Source: Tistrella bauzanensis
GTDB taxonomy: Bacteria > Pseudomonadota > Alphaproteobacteria > Tistrellales > Tistrellaceae
DNA length: 64,000 bases
Assembly: GCF_014636235.1 (NCBI RefSeq)
Contig: NZ_BMDZ01000005.1
Location: 78,520-142,519 of the forward strand
Direction: 5' to 3'
The notes below the pieces were generated by a model. That model was not told where the DNA came from, did not search any database, and saw only the letters and a program-made list of their open reading frames with translations. Of the stretch, positions 26,229-35,088 are shown piece by piece. The translations under genes and the position numbers were made by a program. Positions within the stretch are counted from its first letter, which is position 1; the number at the start of each line of letters is the position of its first letter.

Positions 26229-27197
26229 ATGACCGACCGGAACCACACCACCGTGCACCGCGGCCTGACCACAATGGTCGCGGCAGCCATGTCCTGCCTG
26301 ATCGGCGGCGCAGCGCTTGCCGCCGACGACTGGACCAAGTCGAAATGGGGCCCGGACGACCAGATCGGCGCCGCCAACAATCTCAACGCCGAAAAGGTGC
26401 TGGAAGCCTCGAAGCTGATCACCACCGGCAAGACCTACGCGCTTGGCATCGAGATCAACAGCCAGACCCCGGCCTATGCGCCCCGCAGCTTCAAGATCTA
26501 TGTCGTCCAGCCCGGTCAGGTTCAGGGCGGCAGCCTGGGCAGCACCAAGACCACCTATAACGACGACATCATCGAAGGCTGGCTCGGCATCGGCAGCCAG
26601 ATCGACGGGCTGGGCCATATCGGCATCGATGGCGTCTACTACAATGGCAACCACGCCAAGGACTTCGTCGACATGTCCGGCCTGAAGAAGCTGGGCATCG
26701 AGAAGGTACCGCCGATCACCACCCGCGGCGTCATGCTCGACATGGCGGCCCATTACGGCACCGATGTCGTCAAGGAAGGCACCGCCTTCAACAAGGCCGA
26801 GATCGAGGCGGTGGCGCAGAAGCAGGGCGTCGAGATCCGCAAGGGCGACGTGGTGCTGTTCAACACCGGCTGGATCAGCCTGATCGGCAAGGACGACAAA
26901 CGGTTCGGATCAGTCGAACCCGGCCTTGGCGTTGAAGGTGCCCGCTATCTGGCCGAAAAGGGCGTGGTGGCGGTGGGCGCCGATAGCTGGGCGCTGGAGG
27001 TGATCCCCTTCGAGCCGGGCACCGGCGTGTTCGAGGTGCACCAGGTTCTGCTGGCGCAGAACGGCATCTATATCCTTGAGAACATGAACACGGCCGAACT
27101 CGCCGAGGACAAGGCCTACGAGTTCATGTTCGTGCTGGGCCAGCCCCGTTATACCGGCGCCGTCCAGGCGATCATCAATCCTGTCGCCATCCGCTGA
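26229..27197 (+). CDS. Exported cyclase-family (kynurenine formamidase-like) protein
   Basis: 322 residues. A signal peptide (cleavage near ALAADDW, about residue 34) precedes a cyclase-family metal-dependent hydrolase domain. The metal-site loop appears as SQIDGLGHIG, in place of the usual HGTHxDxxxH, and GDVVLFNTGW and GADSWALEVIPF are family hallmarks. Related enzymes hydrolyse formylkynurenine or open isatin and similar rings, but most are cytoplasmic; here the product should be periplasmic. AGGGAGGAG precedes the start. The first metal histidine is replaced, so activity is uncertain. Confidence 0.8.
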   Translation: MTDRNHTTVHRGLTTMVAAAMSCLIGGAALAADDWTKSKWGPDDQIGAANNLNAEKVLEASKLITTGKTYALGIEINSQTPAYAPRSFKIYVVQPGQVQGGSLGSTKTTYNDDIIEGWLGIGSQIDGLGHIGIDGVYYNGNHAKDFVDMSGLKKLGIEKVPPITTRGVMLDMAAHYGTDVVKEGTAFNKAEIEAVAQKQGVEIRKGDVVLFNTGWISLIGKDDKRFGSVEPGLGVEGARYLAEKGVVAVGADSWALEVIPFEPGTGVFEVHQVLLAQNGIYILENMNTAELAEDKAYEFMFVLGQPRYTGAVQAIINPVAIR

Positions 27198-27413
27198 CGG
27201 GGCCGGCCTTGACTTGAGAACAGGCCTTGCCGTCCGGTGATGGCAGCACGCGGGACGGCAGATCCGGCACGGGCGGGCACTCTTCCAGTTCCCGGCCCGT
27301 CCGTGCCCGCCTTGGGGACGGCGCAATCGGCGACCCGGCGCCGTCCTCTCTGTCGGCCCGGTCGGCCCGGCCCGGTCGGGTCAGACCGGCCGCAGTTCGG
27401 ACGTACCGGCTGA

Positions 27414-28268
27414 TCAGCGCGGCAGGATCCGGCAGGTGCCGGCGATCAGATCCACGATCATGCCCTCGCGTGCCACCAGCGCGCCCGGCCACATGGCATG
27501 GGCATCGGCGCCCACCCGGTCCATGAAATCGTCTTCATGATCGGGATCGTGGTGAAAGATCGCCAGTCTGCGGGCACCGGCATGGCGGGCCAGTCGAACA
27601 CCTTCCTGCCAGGTGGAATGACCCCAGCCGACTTTCCCCAGAAATTCGGCGTCGGTATAGGTGCTGTCGTAAATCGCCAGATCCACGCCGTCCATCAGCG
27701 CCAGCACGTTTTCATCGGGGGCACCGGGGCAATGCTCGGTATCGGTGATATAGGCGACCGAATGGCCGGCATGGTCGACGCGATAGCCGGTGGCGCCGTC
27801 GGGATGGTTCAGCGGCAGGGTCCGCACCCGGATATCGGGGCCGAGCATCAGCGTGTCGCCGGCGGCGAAATCATCGAAGGTCATGTCGGCATTCATGGCG
27901 GCGAGCGGCACCGGAAAGGTCGGCGACTGCATCTGCCGGTCGATCACCCGCCGGATGCCGCCGGTCGCGATCAGATGACCCGCCAGCACCTCGAAGCGGT
28001 TGCCCCGGCGGAAGGCCGGCGAAAAGAACGGAAACCCGACGATATGGTCCCAATGGGTATGAGACAACAGCAGGGTCGCCGTGCGGGTACCGGCCATGTT
28101 CATCTGATGGCCAAGATCACGCAGACCCGTGCCTGCATCGAATATGAGTTGGCGGTCGCCGCATGTGACCGCCACACACGACGTATTTCCGCCATACCGC
28201 ATATGGCGCGGGGTCGGGCAGGCTATGCTGCCGCGAACACCCCAGAAGGCGACGGAGAAGGTCATCAT
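27414..28268 (-). CDS. Metallo-beta-lactamase-fold hydrolase (RNase Z/PhnP-like)
   Basis: 284-residue metallo-hydrolase. It opens VAFWGVRGSIACPTP, then the metal motif LLSHTHWDHIVGFPFF (HxHxDH), ITDTEHCPG, and late metal ligands in the GHSTWQEGVRLA and IFHHDPDHEDD segments. The opening GVRGS and HxHxDH layout recall PhnP/RNase Z-like phosphodiesterases. It is a clear paralogue of the divergent gene at 28550. It starts at one of two adjacent ATGs (28268/28265) without a strong Shine-Dalgarno. Confidence 0.85.
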   Translation of the reverse strand: MMTFSVAFWGVRGSIACPTPRHMRYGGNTSCVAVTCGDRQLIFDAGTGLRDLGHQMNMAGTRTATLLLSHTHWDHIVGFPFFSPAFRRGNRFEVLAGHLIATGGIRRVIDRQMQSPTFPVPLAAMNADMTFDDFAAGDTLMLGPDIRVRTLPLNHPDGATGYRVDHAGHSVAYITDTEHCPGAPDENVLALMDGVDLAIYDSTYTDAEFLGKVGWGHSTWQEGVRLARHAGARRLAIFHHDPDHEDDFMDRVGADAHAMWPGALVAREGMIVDLIAGTCRILPR

Positions 28269-28549
28269 GCGCCCGTTCGTCGTGATCCACCGGTGCTGCC
28301 CTGAACGGTAGTCTGTGGAAGCGCCGACGGCAAGATGTGCGCGGTTTGCATCATGCACTGGAAGCGGGCACACTGCCCGGCGGGGAGTATGCATGACCGC
28401 GGCCAATAGACGCAGCGGCTGCACGGGCAGGGACAGATCGCGTGAGCACCCAGGCGGACCGGCCATGCCGGAACTGCACGGGGTGACGTCGCCGTTTTGT
28501 CACCAAGATCGTGGACACTCGCGGGGTCAGACAGGAGAGGCCGCTCCAC

Positions 28550-29398
28550 TTGGCGGATAAGAGATTGGTAAACAAGCAGGAATTCTGGGTGAAGTTCTGG
28601 GGCGTGCGCGGCAGCATCGCCTGCCCCGGCCCATCGACCGTGCGCTATGGCGGCAACACGTCTTGCCTTGAGATGAGGTGCGGCGAAAAACGGCTGATCT
28701 TCGATGCCGGGACCGGACTCAGGGTTCTGGACGAGGGCCTGCGCCTGAAGGTGCCGGTCGAGGCCGATCTGTTCCTGACCCATACCCATTTCGACCATAT
28801 CTGCGGCTTTCCGTTTTTCTCCACCGCCTTCGACCCGCGCAACACCTATCGGATGTGGGCGGGCCATCTGAAGCCGGAACGGGGCCTGCGCGACCTGCTG
28901 TGCACCTTGATGAGCGATCCGGTGTTTCCGGTGCCGGTCGAGATCATGAAGGCGGATATGAGTTTCCGCGACTTCCTGCCCGGCGACGTCCTTGAGCCGC
29001 ATCCCGGCATCCGGATCCAGACCGCCCTGCTCAACCACCCACAACGTGCGGTGGGCTATCGGGTGGAATTCGACGGCCGGTCGATCTGCTATATCACCGA
29101 CACCGAACACCCGGTCGAGGGGGTCGATCCGCGGGTGGCCGAGCTGGTGGCCGGTGCCGACATCATGATCTATGACGCGATGTTCACCGACGCCGAATAT
29201 CCGGCCCGCGTCGGCTGGGGGCATTCCACCTGGCAGGCCGGCATGCGGCTTGCCGATACCGCCGGCGTGAAGACCTATGTCGTCTTCCATCACGATCCCG
29301 CCCATGACGATACGATCATGGACGGCATCGCGGCCGAGGTCGCCGAAGGCCGGCCCGGCAGCGTGGTCGCGCGTGAGGGCATGGTTCTGGAACCGTGA
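28550..29398 (+). CDS. Metallo-beta-lactamase-fold hydrolase, paralogue of the divergent neighbour
   Basis: 282-residue protein with the same layout as the gene at 27414: VKFWGVRGSIACPGP, FLTHTHFDHICGFPFF, ITDTEHPVEG, GWGHSTWQAGMRLA, FHHDPAHDD. I chose TTG 28550 because AGGAGAGG (28533-28540) lies 9 bases upstream; an in-frame GTG at 28511 has no such site. The pair probably arose by an inverted duplication and may act on different phosphodiester or cyclic-nucleotide-like substrates. No partner sensor gene is adjacent. Confidence 0.85.
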   Translation: MADKRLVNKQEFWVKFWGVRGSIACPGPSTVRYGGNTSCLEMRCGEKRLIFDAGTGLRVLDEGLRLKVPVEADLFLTHTHFDHICGFPFFSTAFDPRNTYRMWAGHLKPERGLRDLLCTLMSDPVFPVPVEIMKADMSFRDFLPGDVLEPHPGIRIQTALLNHPQRAVGYRVEFDGRSICYITDTEHPVEGVDPRVAELVAGADIMIYDAMFTDAEYPARVGWGHSTWQAGMRLADTAGVKTYVVFHHDPAHDDTIMDGIAAEVAEGRPGSVVAREGMVLEP

Positions 29399-29576
29399 TC
29401 CGCCGTCGCGGTCGAGCGAACCGGATGGCGGCGGGGTGGAACACTTCACCTCGCCGCCGTTTCAGGTCATGCTCCCCCCCCGACTGCCCCGCCAGGATCG
29501 CCGGCCTTCAGACACGGCCGGCCTGGCAGGGACCACGATGGCCAAGGCCGTCGCAGGACAAGACGGAGACGTCCGC

Positions 29577-30587
29577 ATGACCAGCCTTCCCGAGACCATG
29601 ACCGCCATCGAAATCTCGACCCCCGGCGGACCCGAGGTTCTGAAACCCACCACCCGGCCGGTGCCGCAGCCCGGCCCCGGCGAGGTGCTGATCCGCGTCG
29701 CCACCGCCGGCGTCAACAAGCCCGATGCGCTGCAGCGCCAGGGCAATTATCCGCCGCCGCCCGGCGCGTCCGACATTCCGGGGCTTGAGGTATCGGGCGT
29801 GGTGGTGGCCACCGGCCGCGACGTCACCCGCCTGACGGTCGGCGAGCGGGTCTGTGCCCTGGTCACCGGTGGCGGCTATGCCGACTATGTCGCAGCCCCG
29901 CAGGAACAGTGCCTGCCGGTGCCCGACGGCTTCGATCTGGTCCGCGCCGCCGCCCTGCCCGAGACCTATTTCACCGTCTGGACCAATGTCTTCGACCGCG
30001 GCGCGCTGAAGGCCGGTGAACGGCTGCTGGTGCATGGCGGGTCGAGCGGCATCGGCACCACCGCCATCCAGCTCGCCCGCGCGCTGGCGGCCACGGTCTA
30101 TGCCACCGCCGGCACCGACGACAAGTGCCGGGCCTGCGAGGATCTGGGCGCGACACTGGCGGTCAATTACCGCCAGGCCGATTTCAAGGACGCGATCGTG
30201 GCCGCAACCGCGGGCGACCCCGGCGTCGACGTGATCCTGGACATGGTCGGCGGCCCCTATCTGGCCCGCAATCTGGAGCTTCTGCGCCGCGACGGCCGGC
30301 TGGTCTATATCGCCTTCCTGCAGGGACCGAAGACCGATATCGACCTCAGGCCGATCATGATGAAGCGGCTGACCATCACCGGATCCACCCTGCGCGCCCG
30401 GCCGGTGGCCGAGAAGGCGGCGATCGCCGATGCGCTGCTGGAAACCGTGTGGCCGCTGCTGGGCGCCGGCACGATCGGCCCGGTGATCGATACCATCCTG
30501 CCGCTCGCCCAGGCCGCCGATGCCCATGCCCGGCTGGAATCCAGCGACCATATCGGCAAGATCGTGCTGAAGGTGGCCGATCTTTAA
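29577..30587 (+). CDS. Zinc-independent NAD(P)H quinone oxidoreductase (PIG3/QorA-like)
   Basis: 336-residue MDR-superfamily reductase. The N-terminal GroES-like domain has GVNKPDALQRQGNYPPPPG; the Rossmann domain has LLVHGGSSGIGTTAIQLA and DVILDMVGGPYLARN. The PIG3-like C-terminal IGKIVLKV closes the chain. There are no catalytic or structural zinc cysteine clusters. GGAG lies about 9 bases before ATG 29577; an in-frame ATG at 29538 is less likely. It probably reduces quinones or alpha,beta-unsaturated carbonyls with NADPH. Confidence 0.9.
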   Translation: MTSLPETMTAIEISTPGGPEVLKPTTRPVPQPGPGEVLIRVATAGVNKPDALQRQGNYPPPPGASDIPGLEVSGVVVATGRDVTRLTVGERVCALVTGGGYADYVAAPQEQCLPVPDGFDLVRAAALPETYFTVWTNVFDRGALKAGERLLVHGGSSGIGTTAIQLARALAATVYATAGTDDKCRACEDLGATLAVNYRQADFKDAIVAATAGDPGVDVILDMVGGPYLARNLELLRRDGRLVYIAFLQGPKTDIDLRPIMMKRLTITGSTLRARPVAEKAAIADALLETVWPLLGAGTIGPVIDTILPLAQAADAHARLESSDHIGKIVLKVADL

Positions 30588-30782
30588 GCCCCGATCCGTT
30601 GCGGTGACAGTGCCCGACCGGCCGGCCGTCGAAAGACGGCGGCCAGTCGGCCCTTGCCTGTCGCGCGGCTTTCGTTTAAAGCCGGTGCTTCGCTATAGTC
30701 ATCGGCATGACCGCCGCCGGGGCCCGGCCCCCAAGCGCCTGACCCTGAGCGGTTGCCCGAACGAGTTCGAACGAGGAGCGAC

Positions 30783-31373
30783 ATGGCTGGTCCCCTGATG
30801 CCGAAGGCCACTGCCGTCTGGCTGGTCGAAAACACCGCCCTCACCTTCGACCAGATCGCCGAGTTTTGCAGCCTTCATCCGCTGGAGGTGCAGGGCATCG
30901 CCGACGGCGAGGTCGCGACCGGCATCGTCGGTCAGGATCCGATCAAGAGCGGCCAGTTGAGCCCTGAGGAAGTCGCGCGCTGCGAGCGTGATCCGAAGGC
31001 CCGGCTGAAGCTGCGTGAACCCACGGTGCCGCTGATGCGCCGCACCAAGGGCCCCCGCTATACCCCGGTCGCCAAGCGCCAGGAGCGGCCGGATGCGCTG
31101 GCCTTCCTGCTCAAGAACCATCCTGAGCTGGACGACGTGCAGATCTGCAAGCTGCTGGGCACCACCAAGCAGACGGTGAATGCGGTGCGCAACCGCACCC
31201 ACTGGAACAGCGCGAACATCAAACCGCGCGATCCGGTGCTGCTGGGCCTGTGCACCCAGACCGACCTGAACCGCGAACTGGCCATCAAGCGGCTGAACCG
31301 CGACCCCAACGAGGCCCCGCCACAGCCGGTGCATTTCGACGAGGACGACGACAGCGCCAACGACGACTACTGA
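30783..31373 (+). CDS. DUF1013 family protein (TrcR-type cell-cycle regulator family)
   Basis: 196-residue cytoplasmic protein confined, as far as I recall, to alphaproteobacteria. It opens MPKATAVWLVENTALTFDQIAEF, a helix-turn-helix-like segment, and contains a second such segment, LDDVQICKLLGTTKQTVNAV, and an acidic tail (DEDDDSANDDY). Database records call this family DUF1013 and, in some, the cell-cycle transcriptional regulator TrcR; the family match is firm, the role is not. GAGGAG sits 5 bases before ATG 30783. A strong terminator follows. Confidence 0.88.
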   Translation: MAGPLMPKATAVWLVENTALTFDQIAEFCSLHPLEVQGIADGEVATGIVGQDPIKSGQLSPEEVARCERDPKARLKLREPTVPLMRRTKGPRYTPVAKRQERPDALAFLLKNHPELDDVQICKLLGTTKQTVNAVRNRTHWNSANIKPRDPVLLGLCTQTDLNRELAIKRLNRDPNEAPPQPVHFDEDDDSANDDY

Positions 31374-31420
31374 TCGCCCCGCACGGCACAACGGGCCGAT
31401 GCGGCGCGGCAGACAGATCA

Positions 31421-31453
31421 AAAGGCGGTATCCCCATGGATACCGCCTTTTTC
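31421..31453 (+). terminator. Intrinsic terminator of the DUF1013 gene
   Basis: AAAGGCGGTATCC (31421-31433) pairs perfectly with GGATACCGCCTTT (31438-31450) around a CCAT loop and is followed by further T residues. Confidence 0.95.
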
Positions 31454-31491
31454 TTTGCCCGCAACCCACCGGCCCGCCATGAGCGAATTGA

Positions 31492-31543
31492 TTGTCATAT
31501 TTGACAAGAATGCTCGCGGGCCTCTATCCTGTCACAGATGACA
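31492..31543 (+). promoter_or_regulatory. Promoter with two matching operators for the TetR-hydrolase fusion gene
   Basis: TTGACA (31501-31506) and TATCCT (31525-31530), 18 bases apart, form a good sigma-70 promoter. Two palindromes share the core TGTCA-N4-TGACA. Site 1 (31492-31507, TTGTCA-TATT-TGACAA) covers the -35 box, and site 2 (31530-31543, TGTCA-CAGA-TGACA) covers the end of the -10 box and probable start point. Their centres are 37 bases apart. This is the layout of a self-repressing TetR operator. Confidence 0.75.
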
Positions 31544-31565
31544 ATTTATGGTGGGAGAGGCCGTG

Positions 31566-33335
31566 ATGGGACGCCCTTCGGTGGCGGAAGAGCGCCGGGA
31601 AGCCATCCTGTCGGCCTTCGAGGCCTGCGTGGTGCGAAAAGGGCTGGCCGAGACGACGCTGGCCGATGTCGCCGCCGAGGCCGGCCAGCCGCGACCGCTG
31701 GTGCGGTATTTCATCGGCAACCGTGACGCGATGGTCGGTTGCCTGATCGACCGCCTGCTGGCGCGGGGCGAAGCCCAGCTGGCCCTGGTGCGCGAGGGCG
31801 CGGCCGCAGGCACGCCCGATGATCTGGCCGACCTGCTGTTCAACCGGATCTTCGCCGACAAGACCACCAACATGGTGATCATGGATCTGTGGCACCTGTC
31901 GCTGCGCGACGAGGCGCTGCGCGTGCGGCTGGGCACGATCTATCGCCGGCTGGTCGACCATGTGGCGCAGGCGATCGCGCGCGACATGGCGCCGTCCGGC
32001 ACAGCCCCTGCCTTCGATACGGCCTTTGCCGCCGTCTCGCTTGCCTTCGGGACGTCCTTCTTCAATCGACTGGGGCTGACGCCCATCGATCCGGAGCGCC
32101 TGCGCGACCGGATCGCCGGGATGCTCAGCCCCGCCCCACCGTCTCCCCTCCGGCCCACCATGCCCGCGAAAGACCAGCACATGACCGATCAACCCACGGC
32201 CGCCATTGAAGATTTCAAGCTGTTCAGCGGCGCCCCTCAGCACGAGACCTTTCCGCGGCTGAAAGACCGGCTGCCGGCAACGACGATGGTCCCCGCGGCC
32301 ACGCCGTTCGTGTTTCCCGAAGGCCCGGCGGTCACACTGCCGGCCGCCCATGAATTCGACGGGGAGGCGCGGTCCTTCGAGGGCTTCTTCGCCGACACCG
32401 ACACCGCCGCCCTGCTGGTGCTGAAGGACGGCATGGTCCGCCATGAACGCTATGCGCTGACAGGCGGGCGCGACGTTCAGTGGATCTCGTGGTCGGTGGC
32501 GAAAAGCTTCGTCTCGGCCATGGTCGGCATCGCCATCGCCGAGGGCCATATCGGCGGGGTCGACGAGCCGATCAGCGATTACGTGCCGGTGATGCCCGGC
32601 TCGGCCTATGACGGCGTTTCGATCCGCCATGTGTTGCAGATGTCGTCGGGTGCGCGCTGGAACGAGGACTACAATGACAATCAGTCGGACGTTCATCGCC
32701 TGGGTACGGCGATGAGCGGCGACGGCTCGCTCGATCGCTTCGTGGCCGAGATGGTGGCCGAGAACCCGCCCGGCACCATCTGCCGCTATAATTCCGGCGA
32801 CACGCAGGCGCTGGGCGCGCTGCTGATCCGTGCCACCGGCCGCTCGATCACCGATTACATGCAGGAAAAGCTGGTGGAGCCGCTGGGCATGACCCATGCC
32901 GGCCATTGGCTGATCGACCCGGCCGGTGTCGAGATGGCCTTTGCCGGCCTGAACCTGACCGCGCGGGATTTCGCCAGACTGGGCGAGTTGTACCGCAATG
33001 GTGGTGTCTGGCAGGGCCGGCAGATCGTGCCCGCCGATTGGGTGCGCGCCTCGGTGACTGTTACGGCCCCGCATCTGGCGCCGGGCCGGCCGCATATCGC
33101 CAGCGGCACGTCCGGGCATGGATATGGCTATCAATGGTGGCTGCCGGCGGGCAACCGGGGCGAATTCAGCGCCACCGGCATCTATAACCAGTTCGTCTAT
33201 GTCGACCCGTCGCGCGGCGTGACCATCGTCAAGCTGTCGGCCAACCGCCGCTATGGCACCAGCATGGACGAGGCCACCAATCGCGGCATGGAGACGATCG
33301 CCTGGCTGCGGGCGATCGCCGCCAGCCTGGACTGA
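31566..33335 (+). CDS. TetR regulator fused to an SxxK serine hydrolase (NylB/class C beta-lactamase-like)
   Basis: One uninterrupted 589-residue frame. Residues about 1-195 are a TetR protein: GRPSVAEERREAILSAFEAC, then a DNA-binding helix-turn-helix TTLADVAAEAGQPRPLVRYF, then the ligand domain ending LRDRIAGML. After a linker of about 15 residues comes a serine-hydrolase domain with SVAK (Ser310-Lys313), YNS (Tyr408), and GYGYQWW. It resembles 6-aminohexanoate-dimer hydrolase and EstB esterases. GGGAGAGG lies 5 bases before ATG 31566. Typical TetR proteins stop near residue 200; here no stop codon intervenes, and an internal ATG at 32181 (residue 206) could also give free hydrolase. Confidence 0.85.
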   Translation: MGRPSVAEERREAILSAFEACVVRKGLAETTLADVAAEAGQPRPLVRYFIGNRDAMVGCLIDRLLARGEAQLALVREGAAAGTPDDLADLLFNRIFADKTTNMVIMDLWHLSLRDEALRVRLGTIYRRLVDHVAQAIARDMAPSGTAPAFDTAFAAVSLAFGTSFFNRLGLTPIDPERLRDRIAGMLSPAPPSPLRPTMPAKDQHMTDQPTAAIEDFKLFSGAPQHETFPRLKDRLPATTMVPAATPFVFPEGPAVTLPAAHEFDGEARSFEGFFADTDTAALLVLKDGMVRHERYALTGGRDVQWISWSVAKSFVSAMVGIAIAEGHIGGVDEPISDYVPVMPGSAYDGVSIRHVLQMSSGARWNEDYNDNQSDVHRLGTAMSGDGSLDRFVAEMVAENPPGTICRYNSGDTQALGALLIRATGRSITDYMQEKLVEPLGMTHAGHWLIDPAGVEMAFAGLNLTARDFARLGELYRNGGVWQGRQIVPADWVRASVTVTAPHLAPGRPHIASGTSGHGYGYQWWLPAGNRGEFSATGIYNQFVYVDPSRGVTIVKLSANRRYGTSMDEATNRGMETIAWLRAIAASLD

Positions 33336-33342
33336 TACCGCG

Positions 33343-34629
33343 TCACGCCATCGCCGGCCGGGACCGCATGTCCCGGCCGCGCGGTGCGGCCAGGGTCAGC
33401 ACGATCAGAACCGCCACGCCCGACAGCGCCGCACCGCCATACCACAGGCCCAGATAGTCGCCGGTCAGCGCGAAGATCCGGCCGCCGGCCCAGGCGCCAA
33501 GCGCCGCCCCCAGCGAATGGCCGGCCGACAGCAGCCCCATCGCCAGCCCCATGCGGTGCAGCCCCAGGCGGTCGGCGACCAGCCCGGCCGTGGGGGCGAC
33601 GGTGGAATAATCGAACAGGCCGAACAGCACCGCGAAGATCAGCAGCAGCGCATACGTGTCGCCCACGAAGACCAGCAGCACCAGTGCCACCGCCCGGCCG
33701 GCATAGATCACCGCCAGCAGCCGGCCCCGGTCCATCCTGTCGCCCAGATGGCCGGCGCCGATCATGCCGATCAGGTTGATGGCGCACAGCACCCCATAGG
33801 CCGTGGCCGATGGCAGCGCCGGAAACCCGCACAACGCGGCATAGGGCATCAGATGGGTTTCGATCGCGCCTGCCGTGGTCACACCACAGATCACGAAGCT
33901 CCAGAACAGGGCATGGAAGACCGGGCTGGTGGCCAGGACGGCCAGCCGGCGCCCCAGGGGCTCGGCGGCTGGTTGTGCCGAGCCATCACGACTGGCCGCG
34001 CGGCTGGCCGCCATGGCGCGGGCACGGGGCAGCAAGACCAGGGCCGCCACCGCCGCGGCAAGGGCCGCGAGCCCCAGCCCCATGAAGCCGGTCCGCCAGT
34101 CATCGGGCGTCATCCACATCGACAGCACCGGCACCAGCGCCAACTGCCCCGCCGTCGCACCCGCCGTGGCAATGCCGGTCGCAAGGCCGCGTCGCTCTGC
34201 CGGCACCATCAATGCCACCGCGGTCGCCACCACATGGGTTGCCACCGCGCCGAAACCGATGCCGCCGACCACCGAGAAAGCCAGCATCAGCATCATTGTG
34301 TTGTCGGCAATCGCCACCAGCCCGCAGGCGGCGGCCACCATCACCAGCCCGGCCGTCAACAGCCGCCGGGGGCCGTGACTGTCGGCCAGCATGCCGGCGG
34401 TCGGCGCCAGCACGGCCATCACCACCAGTGCCAGCGCCGCCACATCCGATACCGAGGCGCGGCTCCAGCCTTCCGCCTGTTCCCAGACCGGCATCGCCAG
34501 ACCGAGGGCCGCCCGCGTCGAGAAGGCGAGGCCCAGGGACAGAAAGCCGATCAGGACCACAGTCCTGGCGGCGAGGCCGAAGCCAGGCGTCGAGGATGGA
34601 TCGGCTGCGGGACGCTGTGTGGCGGACAT
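33343..34629 (-). CDS. MFS transporter
   Basis: 428-residue major facilitator with about 12 hydrophobic segments in two halves and a basic/alanine-rich middle loop (ARAMAASRAASRDGS). Loop 2-3 carries the family-type GMLADSHGPRRLL. The substrate is not evident; the fold resembles monocarboxylate/oxalate-type or drug exporters. Its stop lies 8 bases from the end of the convergent TetR-hydrolase gene, so it may act in the same context without sharing its promoter. Confidence 0.85.
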   Translation of the reverse strand: MSATQRPAADPSSTPGFGLAARTVVLIGFLSLGLAFSTRAALGLAMPVWEQAEGWSRASVSDVAALALVVMAVLAPTAGMLADSHGPRRLLTAGLVMVAAACGLVAIADNTMMLMLAFSVVGGIGFGAVATHVVATAVALMVPAERRGLATGIATAGATAGQLALVPVLSMWMTPDDWRTGFMGLGLAALAAAVAALVLLPRARAMAASRAASRDGSAQPAAEPLGRRLAVLATSPVFHALFWSFVICGVTTAGAIETHLMPYAALCGFPALPSATAYGVLCAINLIGMIGAGHLGDRMDRGRLLAVIYAGRAVALVLLVFVGDTYALLLIFAVLFGLFDYSTVAPTAGLVADRLGLHRMGLAMGLLSAGHSLGAALGAWAGGRIFALTGDYLGLWYGGAALSGVAVLIVLTLAAPRGRDMRSRPAMA

Positions 34630-34804
34630 GGACGCGACGGCTCCGGGATGGGGGGCGCTGAAACTGATGGCGGGGCCGGATATACCCGCCCCCGTCGTCG
34701 CCCGTCATCATCACAGTGAGCCCTCGTCCCTCATACCCCTGTCACGCTTGGGTCAAGAGCAAGCGTCGCTTGGCCTCGCCCCTGCCCTCCGCCACGAAAA
34801 GAGA

Positions 34805-34831
34805 CCGGCCGACCACATGCGGGTCGGCCGG
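34805..34831. terminator. 10-bp perfect hairpin
   Basis: CCGGCCGACC (34805-34814) pairs with GGTCGGCCGG (34822-34831). On the minus strand the stem is followed by TCTCTTTTCG, a passable terminator tail, but no minus-strand gene ends here. Confidence 0.3.
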
Positions 34832-34934
34832 CTAACTCCCGGAAACGAGCCGCGGCGGGGACGAAGGAGATGGCCGCGACATCCAAATGATGTCTTTTAT
34901 GGTATTTTGTCGCAAGTAGATTTTGATCGATGCC

Positions 34935-34957
34935 TAATATTTGAAATATTATTTCAA
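34935..34957. promoter_or_regulatory. Two overlapping AT-rich palindromes upstream of acsA
   Basis: TAATATTT-G-AAATATTA (34935-34951) and TTGAAAT-ATT-ATTTCAA (34941-34957) are both perfect palindromes and share 11 bases. Overlapping perfect symmetry in an AT-rich island suggests a regulator-binding site. Confidence 0.4.
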
Positions 34958-35053
34958 GTTAGGTCATGCTTCACCTGACTGCCTACAACATTCGGCCGCA
35001 GGTTTCACAACCTGCGACCGCACCCGAAGGCGACTTGTGCGGGCCGGTCACGA

Positions 35054-35088
35054 CCCGCGTCCCCCCGACCATTGAAGGGGGGCGCGGG
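35054..35088. other. Strong GC-rich stem upstream of acsA
   Basis: CCCGCG-T-CCCCCC (35054-35066) pairs with GGGGGGCGCGGG (35077-35088), leaving only one bulged T, around a 10-base loop. No T-run follows on the plus strand. Confidence 0.4.
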
